Both the position numbers and the translations under genes were made by a program. Below, in pieces: positions 17,947 through 29,600 of a stretch of DNA of 64,000 nt; position 1 is the first letter of the stretch, and each line of letters starts with the position of its first letter. The DNA is taken from positions 3,286,001-3,350,000 of the forward strand of contig OZ242357.1 in NCBI GenBank assembly GCA_965208815.1, written 5' to 3'. Below the pieces are notes generated by a model that searched no databases, was not told the origin of the DNA, and worked only from the letters and a program-made list of their open reading frames with translations. Origin of the DNA: Bin55 sp009840545 (lineage in GTDB: Bacteria > Pseudomonadota > Gammaproteobacteria > Pseudomonadales > Azotimanducaceae).

Positions 17947-19646
17947 CCTTGATATCCGGTTAAGGTCTGCAGAGGTCGGATTCTAGATCATTCCATCCAA
18001 CGCCAGATAGTTTTTGCTCTTGAATGGGACGAGGATGCCGCCACGAACGCCGAGTGTGCGCGAGAGTCGACGGGGAACCGCATATTTCGGCGCGACTGCG
18101 CGTTGGCGCGCTGGTTTTGCGAGTTTTGGGACGAACCGATTCGCGGAAGAGCGGAACTCTTCGCCGGTACGTGGAACATGTCGCCGCTACGTCAGTCTCG
18201 ATGTCGCCCGACGCGGCGCTCAGCTTGCGACGGTCTCCCCGAAGCTGTCCGCGGCATGAAGCAGCCAGGCCAGCTCCCAGTTCGAGCGCGCGAAGTTCAG
18301 ATACAGACGACGGCCGGTGCGCACCAGCACGGCCACCGTGCGCATCAGGTGCCGGATGACGTAGCCGAGGCTGCGGCTCCGCGCCTCCTTGGGCAGCATG
18401 CGGTGCTGGACGGCCCGCACCAGCAGCTGGGCGATCAGGGCGCACTCGTAGTACGCCTGGTTCGCCCGGAACCCCATGCAGCGGGGATGGTGCAGGTTCA
18501 TCTCCCGCAGCGGGCCCTTGAACGCGTTCTCCTGCCCCTGCTTGCCGCGATGGCGGAGCACCAGCTCCTTCAGGTCGAGATCGTCGCGCGACACCAGGAT
18601 CACGGTGTGCCGCGGAAACAGCAGCCGCTCCCCGCCGACCACTTCCTGGCGCACCACCACGTAGGTCTGCATGTTGCGCCACCGCGTCGGGCGATGCGTG
18701 ATCAGCGCCGCCCTCTCGTGCTCGTTGATCTCCTCCCAGTCCGCGTCCTCCAGCACCTGTGCCGCCGCGTCCAGGATCGGTCGCTTGGCGACCTCCGAGG
18801 TCACGCTGACCGAGTAGTCCCAGCCCCGGTCCTCGAAGTGCTCCACCACGTCCCTGCGGTAGTAGGCGTTGTCCATGCGCCCCCACACCGGAACGCCCGC
18901 CAGCAGCGGCTCGACGTCGCGCTCCACCTGCTCGAGCCAGCCGTGGGCGGGATGGGTGTTGCCCGGCCGAAGACGACCGCTCACCTGGACGTGCCCGACG
19001 AAGGCGGCCGCCAGCTGGTAGCCGGTCTCCCCCTGGTAGTCCCTGGCCGCCCCCTCGAAGCGTCCGCCCCGCACCTCGATCTGCGTGGAGTCCAGAAACA
19101 GCGGCACGTAGCCCAGCTCGTCGAGAAAGTGCCGCGCCATCCCCGGAACCACCTCCTGCGCCATCTTGCGGCCCACCGCCCGCAGCGCGGCGACGTCCGT
19201 ATCCTCGAAGCGGGCCAGATGCTCCCCCACCCGGCGAGGGCTCGGACGCTCCGTGAGACCCAGCAGCTCGCACGCCGTCCGGTCCCATCCCAGAACCTCC
19301 AGATCCGACAGGGCACCGTTCCCCAGGGCCAGCGAGGCGATCAGCGACCATGTCCGCTCGGCGTCCGGAACCCCCCGTCGCCGTCGCTTCAGAGAGCGCA
19401 GACCCGAGAGCTCGCGAAACAGATCCAGTCGACGCGCCATGCGCGAAAGAAAGCACAGTCCCCCCGATCCCGTGAGATGGTGATTGCTGAAATCGACCTC
19501 GACGCGACGGGGATTTGTTATCATGCTCATACGCCTCCGGTGCGCACCTGACAGGTGAGTTGTTTTGGAATCGCTATTTTAGCGAAACGACCTGTTATGA
19601 GCGCGCCGGATTTTCTTTGGCAATTTCGCTTAACCGGATATCAAGG
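17947..19646 (-). mobile_element. Complete IS1380-family insertion sequence
   Basis: Perfect 18-bp inverted repeats, CCTTGATATCCGGTTAAG at 17947-17964 and its complement at 19629-19646, bound a 1700-bp element containing one intact transposase gene. The direct repeat CTAGTCCA flanks both ends (17939-17946 and 19647-19654). Perfect ends, an intact gene and an intact flanking repeat indicate a recent insertion. The 8-bp repeat is longer than the 4-5 bp usually reported for the family, so part of it may be coincidence. Confidence 0.88.
18220..19530 (-). CDS. IS1380-family transposase
   Basis: The 436-aa DDE transposase begins MSMITNPRRVEVDFSNHHLT. It contains VPLFLDSTQIEV (first Asp), VWGRMDNAYYRRD (second Asp) and GKQGQENAFKGPLREMNLHH (catalytic Glu region), in the order known for the IS1380 family. 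The ATG at 19530 is preceded by GGAGG at a suitable distance, and an in-frame ATG two codons later is also possible. The length matches the family. The gene fills most of the element, with about 250 bp of noncoding sequence on its 3' side. It looks functional. Confidence 0.88.
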   Translation of the reverse strand: MSMITNPRRVEVDFSNHHLTGSGGLCFLSRMARRLDLFRELSGLRSLKRRRRGVPDAERTWSLIASLALGNGALSDLEVLGWDRTACELLGLTERPSPRRVGEHLARFEDTDVAALRAVGRKMAQEVVPGMARHFLDELGYVPLFLDSTQIEVRGGRFEGAARDYQGETGYQLAAAFVGHVQVSGRLRPGNTHPAHGWLEQVERDVEPLLAGVPVWGRMDNAYYRRDVVEHFEDRGWDYSVSVTSEVAKRPILDAAAQVLEDADWEEINEHERAALITHRPTRWRNMQTYVVVRQEVVGGERLLFPRHTVILVSRDDLDLKELVLRHRGKQGQENAFKGPLREMNLHHPRCMGFRANQAYYECALIAQLLVRAVQHRMLPKEARSRSLGYVIRHLMRTVAVLVRTGRRLYLNFARSNWELAWLLHAADSFGETVAS

Positions 19647-19741
19647 CTAGTCCAGTTACCTGAACTTTCTTTCATGGCACAATTTTGAACTAGTCAAGTC
19701 TCATCCTATAGCTTTTCAACCTCTCACAAGGAGAAGAAATT

Positions 19742-20008
19742 ATGGGCTGGATAGTTACCCTTATCCTCGGCGCTTTAGGACTCATTCTCGCTTACTTCGA
19801 ACATCTGGACGATGAAGAACGTGAGCAGGAAGAACGGATGTACAACGCTTGTCTCGACCGTGATGGTATGTGGATGAAGAACGACAGAATCGAGAAAATC
19901 CTCGAAGCAGATACTTCAGGAAGATTCCGGATAATCATCAAAGGCGACCACGGTTACAGCTGTCTGTTTGACGCTACCGAAGGGGACGAGGAAGAAGAGG
20001 AAGAATAA
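19742..20008 (+). CDS. Small membrane-anchored acidic protein, 88 aa
   Basis: The protein begins with one membrane helix (GWIVTLILGALGLILAYFEH), followed by a charged segment, a small domain with two Cys (NACLDRDG and YSCLF) and a poly-Glu tail. AAGGAGAAG lies directly ahead of the ATG. A short hairpin followed by a T-run (20034-20053) ends the transcript. Most likely it is an inner-membrane anchored periplasmic protein. I do not recognise the family. Confidence 0.6.
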   Translation: MGWIVTLILGALGLILAYFEHLDDEEREQEERMYNACLDRDGMWMKNDRIEKILEADTSGRFRIIIKGDHGYSCLFDATEGDEEEEEE

Positions 20009-20033
20009 CCCCGTAGTCATTTCTGACTAAAAT

Positions 20034-20053
20034 CAACCTTGCTGGTTGTTTTT
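20034..20053 (+). terminator. Short rho-independent terminator
   Basis: CAACC/GGTTG stem with a 5-nt loop, followed by TTTTT, 26 bp after the stop codon of the 88-aa gene. The stem is short, so efficiency is uncertain. Confidence 0.5.
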
Positions 20054-20090
20054 CCGAGCGATCAGCAGGGTTTTCTTTTGGAGTAATAGA

Positions 20091-20678
20091 ATGAATGTCA
20101 AATCACTAGTTGCCCTAGCTGTAGTGTTGTGTTCATTGGTGACTGTTCAAGCAAACGAAAAACCCTACCTGTTCTTTGGTGTACCTCACTGGTACAGCTT
20201 TGAGAATGAGATTGAGAGTATATTCGACGGGAACTTTGAAGGAAGTCAAACTGGCTACACAGTAGGAGTAGGATTATCTGCAATCAACAAGTGGTCTATT
20301 GAGACGTTGTTTGGCGAGTCTCCGAATATCAACGTAGGACTGCCCGTACAAACCGAAAGCATTTACCGCTACGTTAAACTTAAGCCTCGATTTGCTTCCT
20401 TTGCAATCGAGCGACAATTCCCGATGTTTGACGATACCACCTACCTAGTCAGCAAGATTGGGTTCACACACTACAGGATCAAGGTAGAAGGTGTTGATAC
20501 GAGAGCAATCGGTAGAAAGCACGACCTAGAAACGAATCTGGACCTGTTTGTCGGTGTGAGAAAGAGCCTAGCGAGTCTACAGTCAGACATCACGTTTGGG
20601 TTCAACTTCAGTGCCAACTCGGATCTGTTCGAGCGATCCTTCAGACTGAACTATCGAATATTCTTGAAGCGAGAGTAA
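20091..20678 (+). CDS. Putative outer-membrane beta-barrel protein, 195 aa
   Basis: The signal peptide MNVKSLVALAVVLCSLVTVQA is followed by alternating amphipathic strands (GYTVGVGLSAINKWSIETLFG, DITFGFNFSAN, SFRLNYRIFLK), suggesting a small eight-stranded barrel of the OmpA/OMP_b-brl type. The ATG at 20091 was preferred because GGAG precedes it and the signal peptide begins there. A frame extension to 20046 overlaps the preceding terminator. The gene is intact. The specific function is unknown. Confidence 0.6.
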   Translation: MNVKSLVALAVVLCSLVTVQANEKPYLFFGVPHWYSFENEIESIFDGNFEGSQTGYTVGVGLSAINKWSIETLFGESPNINVGLPVQTESIYRYVKLKPRFASFAIERQFPMFDDTTYLVSKIGFTHYRIKVEGVDTRAIGRKHDLETNLDLFVGVRKSLASLQSDITFGFNFSANSDLFERSFRLNYRIFLKRE

Positions 20679-20738
20679 TTAGTTAAGGGATTATAAAGAA
20701 TACCTGAAAAGTGGTTCCTGGCTCCTACAATCGCTTCC

Positions 20739-21903
20739 ATGATCGAAGCGAACGGGGTCAATCGTACCACGTGGACAGGCGACAATCTGCCGATCATGCG
20801 GGGCATGAACTCGGAGTCGGTTGATCTCATCTACCTCGATCCCCCTTTAACTCCAACGCGTACTACGCAGCTCCGATAGGCTCCCAGGCGGCCGGCGCGG
20901 AGTTCAAGGACACGTGGTCACTGCAGGACGTTGACATTGCATGGCTCGACTCTTGGAAGCCAAGCACCCGAAGCTGAATCGGGTGATACAGGCGGCCATG
21001 ACCGACTCGGACAAGTCCTATCTGATCTACATGGCGGTGTGCCTGCTCGAAATGTACAGGCTGCTGAAGCCCACTGGATCCATCTATCTCCATTGCGACC
21101 CGACCATGAGCCACTACCTAAAACTGGTCTTGGATGCGGTGTTTGGACGCAGGAACTTCCGAAATGAAATTGTGCGGCACTACTACAACGGCTCGTCCAA
21201 TGCAAAAAAGGATTTTGCTCACAAGCACGATGTTCTACTTTTCTATGATAATGTGGAGAATGTTCTCTCCGATACGGATGCAAGAGAACCACATCTTGAA
21301 AATAGTAACTACGTTCGGAATTAGCGCTCATATAAATGAGCCCCCCAATCCGCACGGCGAGCTGATGCACGACGTTTGGAGAATTCCGACCATTAACAAC
21401 ATGGCCAAGGAGCGAGTTGGCTATCCAACCCAAAAGCCCATCGTCCTGCTTGAGCGAATCGTTAAAGTGTCAAGTAATCCTGAAGACATAATTCTAAACC
21501 CGTTCTGCGGCTGTGCCACCGCTTGCGTTGCGGCTGATGCTCTGGATCGGCATTGGATCGGTATCGACGTGTCCGAAAGGGCGGCGCAATTGGTGCGGCA
21601 GCGAATCGACGACCTCACACGCCAGGTCGTTCATAGAACAGACATACCAAAGCGTACCGACATTGGAGGGTTCCGCTCTACAGTTCGCTCGACAACCGTA
21701 AGACTCTCTACGGCGATCAGGGCGGAGACTGCAGTGGATGTCGCGCTCACTTCGAGCCTCGTCACCTTCAGGTCGACCACATCATTGCGAGAGCGCAGGG
21801 AGGCGCTGACCACATTTCCAATCTTCAGCTTCTGTGCGGTTCCTGCAACAGCATCAAGGGAGACAGGGGAATGGAATACCTAGTCGCAAAGCTCAATCAG
21901 TAG
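20739..21903 (+). pseudogene. DNA methyltransferase-HNH nuclease fusion, frameshifted
   Basis: The N-terminal part is an N6/N4-type DNA methyltransferase: motif IV appears as DPPFNSNAYYAAPIGS once a shift near 20842 is corrected, then LLEAKHPKLNRVIQAA, GYPTQKPIVLLERIV and motif I FCGCATAC, the order of the beta class. After a further shift near 21660 the frame encodes an HNH domain: CSGCRAHFEPRHLQVDHIIA followed by SNLQLLCGSCNSIKGD, ending at TAG 21901-21903. At least four frame changes (near 20842, 20950, 21300 and 21660) inactivate it. The intact ancestor would combine methylation and nuclease activity in one chain, suggesting a compact restriction-modification protein (inference). Confidence 0.8.
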
Positions 21904-21911
21904 GAGATTCA

Positions 21912-22198
21912 ATACGAGTACCAAGACGCTTGTTTGCCGCCTCTGTAAGACGCTTCCTGAAGAGGTCGTCGTGGAAGGTCAGCTCAATCGCCTTCGCTGT
22001 CCCCGGTGTGGCAATAGTGGTGAGCGTGAACACGTCACTAAACTCGCTAATGAGTATATGTCGTACAAGCTCATCGCAGATCACCAAAAGGCTTTCCAAA
22101 AGATGACCCAACGCTTTAAATTCATCCAGTACCGCTTCGACACGAAGACCTCAAATCCCCATTTTCTTCTGAGTCAAGATCAAAGAACGTACATCTGA
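21912..22198 (+). CDS. Small zinc-ribbon protein, start unclear
   Basis: The frame reads LVCRLCKTLPEEVVVEG, then RLRCPRCGNSGEREH and LANEYMSYKLIADHQKAFQKM. Two CxxC pairs spaced about 25 residues apart make a zinc ribbon. No ATG is available in this frame; a GTG at 21971 would exclude the first CxxC pair, so either a non-standard start is used or the 5' end is damaged. It begins right after the methyltransferase-HNH pseudogene and may have been its partner. The function is unknown. Confidence 0.4.
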
Positions 22199-23344
22199 AA
22201 CAAACCATTTCCGTTTGCAAGGGTGATCGCTAAACGCTACCGCTAATGAGGTCCAACTGCAATAACTTCAAGCGTCGAGAGATTTGCGTGGTCTGTGAAG
22301 CATGGTGCTTCTGGATACAGTTTTATATGGCGAAATACTTTTTGGGATCGGAAAACCCTTCCGTAGTCTAGGAGTGTCTCGAAACTGCGCAATTTCCGCC
22401 TTGATGAAGTGCACTCAAGTAGAGACGCTGATTCTTCCACACTTGCACGTTGTTGAAGTGTCTCTTTAGGTCCAGATGAGGGTTGATGAGACTGCGAAAT
22501 TCTTCGGGGGAATTCAATTTTGTGTCTGTTCAATGCTGACTGTTGATCATCCAGAGCAGCGTGGAAAGTTGGCAGAGCAAACAGGTGTCTTATTTTTAAG
22601 AACGGATTCAAGCCCTATGGTTCGTTTGCTCGGTGTGCCTGCGCAACGCGCATAAAAACGTCCTTTTGCAACCCCCGCAATCGAGAACGGGATATTTCTC
22701 AGGCAATGAAGTGAATGGGAAAATTGAGATTTGAAATTAGAGATTTCAACGTTTGGAACGGAATCGCGATTTCTGCGAGATGTTCTGACTTTTGGAGTGA
22801 ACGAACGAGCCATTTGAAACCAAAAAACCTCTAACACATGCCAAGCCGTAACTCTGGCTGAGTTGGGCAGTCGTGAAAGAATTCGGTACCCGAGCCGCAT
22901 TATTGAGCACACCTCATGTCAATGTTGTGTACATTTCGAAGTTGGAACTCAACGGTACTGAGTTTTACCTATATTAAAAGGTAAACGAAACGTACTGGCT
23001 AGCACTTCGCTGACACCTGTCTGATTACTTTGTGCTCATTCGGCGAAGCCGCACGCGTAGATTTAACGAGAATCGTTCGCATTTTCAGTGCGTCACCCAG
23101 TTGTGATGTTCTGACCTTTTGTCTTCGGATGGCTGATGCTTCGGTTCCGTTTTTTCCTCGTTGGTCCAGTCGTGTTTCATTCAGTAATTGCTTTGTTCGA
23201 AAGAGGTCGATTTGTGTACAATATATGTGTGAGCGACCGGCACAGTCGATTGTGGGTTTTACGGTGAAATACTTCAAGCAGAACTGTGCGTCGGATTCGA
23301 ATTGAAACAAATTGAAACAATTTGAAAAAAATTCGAGAAAAGGG
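22199..23344. other. Long region with no convincing gene
   Basis: About 1.1 kb. Minus-strand open frames (22243-22611, 22547-22912, 22999-23310) exist but show neither signal peptides, family motifs nor ribosome sites, and they overlap each other. I regard it as intergenic or decayed sequence upstream of the first giant adhesin. Confidence 0.4.
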
Positions 23345-23373
23345 TTGACAATTCATTTCTGTATCGCTTACAC
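23345..23373 (+). promoter_or_regulatory. Candidate -35 region of the first giant adhesin gene
   Basis: A perfect TTGACA at 23345-23350 lies in an AT-rich stretch. The -10 at 17-bp spacing (TTACAC) is poor. If used, the transcript would carry a 5' leader of about 250 nt before the ATG at 23629. Confidence 0.3.
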
Positions 23374-23596
23374 TTCACCGAGTTTTGCAAGGCAAAGTGT
23401 TTGTCGTGCGCTTCGTCGTCTTCAAAGAAAGACGCGTTCGGCGCATGATTTACGGCGTTTGTAAGACTTTTGTAGCAGGGAGAATGTTGAGCGGAGGAAT
23501 CAATGATTCGTACATCGTTAGGTGTAGCCACAAAACACAGACGCCCTAGCCTAGTAGGCTGCGCAGAATTGCGCCTAGGATGGGCGGCAAACGGTA

Positions 23597-23625
23597 GCCA
23601 ATTCGGCAATTACAGGAGGAAATCC
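23597..23625 (+). promoter_or_regulatory. Conserved leader and ribosome site of adhesin 1
   Basis: The 29-nt block ahead of the start codon is identical at 28 positions to 30432-30460 ahead of adhesin 2, including GCAATTACAGGAGGAAATCC. Sequence further upstream is not conserved, so selection or recent duplication has kept the translation-initiation region. Confidence 0.6.
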
Positions 23626-23628
23626 ATA

Positions 23629-26600
23629 ATGGAGAAACACAAAGAGGTTGCGGGGTCTAACGGATTTCTGCAACTGGCAACGAAGGCGGTAGGGTCCGCG
23701 ACGCTGCTCGCTATGGGGCTGTTCGCGGTTCCAGCCTGGGCGACGTGTGCGTTCAGCGCACCGACCGAAAGAGCGTCTACTGCGGCAGACGGTTGGGACG
23801 ACGGAGTCTCGGCGACTGAAGGCGACCTCGTATTTGTTGTAGGCGCCGGAACCGGCGGGGTAACCATGCCCGGGATCGCCGACACCGATGCGTGCGACGG
23901 AGAAGGCACTGTAGAGGTGACGCTCTGGAAGGATGGTGTACAACAGACCGTTGGGACCGGAGGCAGTACCTTGGAGCTTCTGACAGTGGACGACGATGAG
24001 ACCACTGACAGCGTGATTGTGGTCGCGACAGAGGGTGCTGATAACAGTAGCCTAGTTGCAACTGGTGCAGCCCTTACCTACACGGCCGCCACGGATGCAG
24101 GCTTTCACGACGCGGCTCCGGTTGCGTTCCAGCTTCGAGCCGAGAAGGCTTTCAGCGGTGGAGACGTGGCTACGTTCGATTTCACCATAACGCTTCGTCC
24201 GGCAGCGCTCGCAGCAGCTCCTGCGACAGTCGAGCTCTACACCGAGACAGCGACAAGCATTTACGTGGAATGGACGGGAGACGCCAACAACAGCGACGCT
24301 ACTGCAAGTCCCCCGACACTTGATACCTCGGCATCAGGCTACGAGATCAAGTACACGTACAACACCGGTGGAACCGACGCGATGGACGTGACCGACACGA
24401 TGCTCGTGATGGACACGGCCACAGGAACGACTGCGGATGGTGAGGGAGTCAACCCACGGCAATCTGGGACATTGACCGGTTTAAGGGCAGGCACGGCATA
24501 TACCATCACGGTGACGGCAGTGCGCGGAACTGGATATGCACGTCAAGAAAGTGCGGAAACGACGCAGGATGCCACTCCTGCTGATCTGGTGATCACAACG
24601 CGGATGCCCTATTACAACCCGCGTCAAGAGCCAGACAACGAGATGGCGATGCCATACAAGATTTCTGTAGGCGAGACGGTGGATCTACGAGTTAGAGACT
24701 TGATTTATCTGGGTCTTTCTGGGGCTGTTGCGGACCCGGCGATGTCCGATGAAGCGATTGATGACACTGAAAATCCAGCGCTCACCAACAACGAAGGACG
24801 TGGCACTGTGCCGGCCGATCCTGCAAGTCCTACTGCTGTCGAGTCAGCCGATCCGGTTCCATCCTTCAACTTTATGGTTATGGGTGGAAGCAGCAGTTCC
24901 TTCAGCGTGGAATACCTGAACGACGGCGACAACAACAATGCCGACGATCTCATTCGTATCAATGGGTTGGAAAAGGCCTCATCGAGCAGGGTAACGCTCA
25001 CTGCCACATCGATGGACGGGATGACGACGCTCACCGGCACGATGATGGTGCAGGTGCTCGAAAACTTCGCTCCAATGTTCGCGATTTCCGAAGCTTCAGT
25101 TGATTGGAATGTGAAAGACGCTGATGAAGCATTGATGTTCGAAATCGATGTGATGTCCAGTTTCGTGACCGACCAAATAGCGGATGCGAACTCAGGCGAT
25201 TGCGGCGGCAACGACAACGACAGCAACGAAGTCAACTGCGACCACACGTTGGAATTCTCCATGTCCGGGGGCAACGGTTGGTTTGAAATTGACGAAGACT
25301 CTGGCGTGATCAGCGTCAGGGGGCCATCGGCAGGATCGACTCAAACGGCAGAGGAATACCTCGAGCGAGTGAAAGAGGGCGATCAGTACGAGATCACCGT
25401 AACGGCCACGGACCAGAACGATGCGACCGACGAAATGACAATTTTCGTGGATGTCGTGGGCGAAGAAAACGATGCGCCGAAAAGGCGATCACGACAAAGC
25501 GACATTTATCTCCAGCCTCTGACGGAAGCGAACGGCGGAGGATACCGGGTCGCACGTGGGCTTAGAAGCCAGTTCTCCGACGAGGAAGGCGACGATCTTT
25601 GCTTCAACATATCAGGCATGGATTTGACCGACTCCGATGGCAACACGTTGGCAGATGCGGAGCTTGGCGGTGCTTCTTCGTGCCAGAACGACACTCTGAC
25701 AATCACAATGCACATGCCTTCGACAGATCCGGAAGACGACAATTTCGGATTGCTCGGCAAGTACGGTAAGGAGACGGTTACGGTCGATGTAAATGCGTTC
25801 GAGAGAGGCTCCTCTCCGCGCCGATATACCGATGACAGTGTGACGATTTCCGTGCATGTGGTGTACGGTCAGAACGAAGGTCCCAATATTCGATCAGTGG
25901 CGCAAGTCACTGGCAGCTCGACTTATGTAACGTCAGGTGTTCACGAAATCGACGAGGGCTCAGATATCAGACTGACCTTCACGGCCGACGACGCGCAACC
26001 TACAGGAGACGCGTTGTGCTGGAGAGTTGGATTCGGTAGCTGTGCTCCCTGTACGGGAAGTCCCGATGAGGATCGAACTCGCACTTCCACCGGTACCACA
26101 ATCCATCGGCGAAGTTCAAATCGCGTATCGCCATCCGGCGTGTCGCACGTGTACGATCTGATCATCGCGGGTACGATAATAGCACCCGCCTGGCAAGGTG
26201 GCGGAACGACGACTATAACAGACTACGAGCGCTACAACGGCGTATACACTGTACGTCTTTGCGCAGCCGACTTGGCGGGCGAGACTCACCGCATTACGTT
26301 TGACGTCAAGCTCGAGGACGTCGAGGAAGCACCAGAGCTCGACGACATTGATGCACTCTACATGGTGGTCGGAGACGACCCGACAGAAGTTGATCTTTCG
26401 GACTACGCCTCGGATGGCGACGGTGATGCCGACATTGCCTCTTACGATGCCAATTGCATCGCCAGTTGCAGAGGAGCTGTGACAATTTCAGAAGACGACG
26501 GCACCTTGACAATCACTCCGAGATCAGAGGAAATTGGTGAAGCCGAAAACAACGATTCTCTCGAAGTTGAGATCGAAGCCTCAGTTACGGACTCGACGGG

Positions 26601-29600
26601 CATGACCGCCTACACTGCGATAGACGTGACAGTCAAGGATCGCAACACGTCACCGATGTTCGATGGTGGACTGGCTGCAGTTTCGTTTTCCATGCCTGAA
26701 AATAGCAAAGGATACAGACTTGGTCAGCCGCTCTCGATATCGGATGCTGACGACGAAGGCAATACCTTGAGTGTGAGCACTAGCTCGAAGATGTTTAGTG
26801 CAAGCAGAGTCGTAACAAGCCCCTCGGATGCCGAACCAGAAGATGTCACCTATGGTGTTCAAATTCGATCCGGTTCGGGACCCTTCGACTTTGAAGACGA
26901 AGACGGCATTAACTCCTATGACATCTCCGTAACTGTCATGGACAGATACGGCGGACGGGACACTATTGATGTACGAGTAGACTTGACAGACGTCAACGAA
27001 AAACCCGTAATCGTAGAAGACTCTGGCGACATCGAAGATCAGAAGATCTTGGTGGGCGTTACTCGATGCGTAGTCGACGCGAGCGAACACTTCGAGGATC
27101 CTGATCACAGAGATCAACAGGCAGGTCTGTATATCGAAGCAAGCACCACGCGTCCATCCGACGCACGGGTAGAAGTGGTTGACAACAACATGATTTGCGT
27201 TACCGGTCTTCATGTAGGATCGGGAGCAGGACGTGTGAAAGTAACCGCCACTGACCGAGAAGATCTACAAGTCAGCAAGACTTTCCGACTCACTGTGGAA
27301 GCCAATCAGCCGCCTACGGTCATTACGACCGAAGTAGATGGCGAAGAAGTTGGCATACCCGATATGATGGCTGATGAAGGAGGCCGAACGGCCGACATCG
27401 ACATGAATATGTACTTCGATGATGGCGACATGCTGTACATGGAAGATCTGACGTTTGAATTCAGCGTCGCAGATCCGAGTATCGCTACGGGCGCACTTGT
27501 CGGAGACGACATGTTGCGTATATACGGCGATGCGAAAGGAACTACCGAGGTCACCGTAACGGCGACTGACGAGGACGATCAATCCGTATCCGATACGTTC
27601 GAGGTTGAGGTCACGAGAAATGATCCACCTGTCGCGAATCATGATGCGATTGACGATGTCTACACTCGTATCGGACTTGAAGAAGATCCAATCGATGCAC
27701 GTGATGCGTTCACAGACGAAGGCGACGAACTGACCTATACGGTGGAAACTGATGATCCCGATGTCGCTACGACAGCGATCAAGTTCGATGAAGAAGGTGG
27801 AGCTTGGATTGTCCTGCATTCACACTCTCCAGGAACTACGAAGTGCACGTTGACCGCCACTGACACGGCTAAGAACACGGCTGAAGTCGAGTTCACAATC
27901 GAAGTTGGTGCGCGCAATGATGCTCCGACCGTTGCCAATGCAATCGACGACGTAACACTCGAAGAAGGCGATCGTCACGACATAGATCTTGAAAATGTAT
28001 TTGAAGACGAAGGCAGCCTTGACATCGAAGTCGAAAACGAAGACGAAAGTGTCGCGGATGTCGTACATCGACGAAGTGCCAACGAGATTCGAATCTACGC
28101 GAACATGGCCGGAACTACTACGGTTACCGTTACAGCTACTGACAACGTCGGACAAACCGCAACGGACGAGTTTGAAGTTACAGTTGAAGCTGTACCAGAA
28201 GCAGTCGGTGCGATTGCAAACCAGACTCTGCAGATTGGAGGCGAAGATCTTGACCTGAACGTTAGCGAGTACTTCTCGTACACAGACGGTGTTCAGCTTC
28301 TGTCCTACACGGTTACGACCGATGGATCCGATGCAGCAACGATCACGAATATCGGATCGCTGTTGACGATGGCTCCATATACGCGTGGATCGACTGAAGT
28401 CACAGTTACTGCGACGGATCCGAGAGGACGCACCGCAGCACAAACGTTTACGACGTTTGTAAGCGATAGCGAAATCAGACAAGTTGCACAGAACGCGTTG
28501 GCCGGATACGCACGAGCATATCTGTCGGGCGTTTCTTCGGCAATTGGATCGAGATTGGAATCCAATCGTTCTGACGAAGGATTTTCGATGGGTCGATTTG
28601 GACAATTCGCTCCAATCGATGATGTCTACTATTCAGGAAGAACGGAATTCAGCGCCAATAATGGTGCAGTAGGATTTGGTCAGGTAGCTGGCCAGCCCAC
28701 GCAAACATCTAACGGTGTTGGCATGGACATGTCGAATTTCAACCTCAAGTCTGTTGTAAATGTAAGCCACAAATTCTCGAAGATGTTGAACGGAAAAGGC
28801 GGCATTGGATCCTGGTCTCTCTGGAGCACCAGGGATGCTCGCTCGTTCTCTGGTGAGGGATACGAGGGAACCACATCCACGACCTTCATGGGTCTTGATC
28901 TGCTTGCGAACAAGCACTGGATGGTTGGTGTAACAGCATCCCGCAACAAGGGCATGAGCGAATACAGTTGGGGAACCGCGATTCAGTCGATGGACACCGA
29001 ACTGTTATCCGTACTGCCGTACTTCAGCTTCGAGCCAAATTCCAAGACTTCACTTTGGGGAGTTGCGGGATACGGTATTGGAGACATTACGTCGACTGTC
29101 GTGAATGCTGATTCGCAGTCCAGCGATATGTCCATGAACTTAAGCATGTTAGGTGGACGCCATGAGTTCGCAAGACTCGGAATCCTTGATCTCGCAGTTC
29201 GAGGCGACGCGGCATTCGCAAATCTCGCGACAGCTGATGGTTCAGGTGCTGTAGATGATCTGTCTGCCAACGTGAATCGCATACGAGCTGGGTTGGAAAG
29301 CACGCTGTCAATTGATCTTTCCCAGGGACGATCAATTCAGCCATTTGCGCAAGTGTCCTTCCGCAATGACGGTGGTGACGGCTTGACGGGTTCAGGAGTT
29401 GAGGTTGGTGGAGGCATTCGCGTTCAAACGAATGCATTCACGATTGAAGCTCGTGGGCACAAGACTGCCTCGCACTCTGCCGAAGACTTCAGCGAAAGTG
29501 GCTTCAGCATTCAGGCCGAAATTGCACCATCCTCCGATGGTTCCGGTTTCGCCTTGCAGATGGCACCACGCTGGACTCATAGCGCTGGTGTACAGCCTTT

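Noticed and set aside
17960..19551. Long open frames overlapping the IS1380 transposase on both strands
   Set aside because: They result from the GC-rich codon use of the transposase; only the 18220-19530 frame has family motifs and a ribosome site.
22243..23310. Three minus-strand genes upstream of adhesin 1
   Set aside because: The frames overlap each other, lack ribosome sites and show no protein-like composition or motifs.
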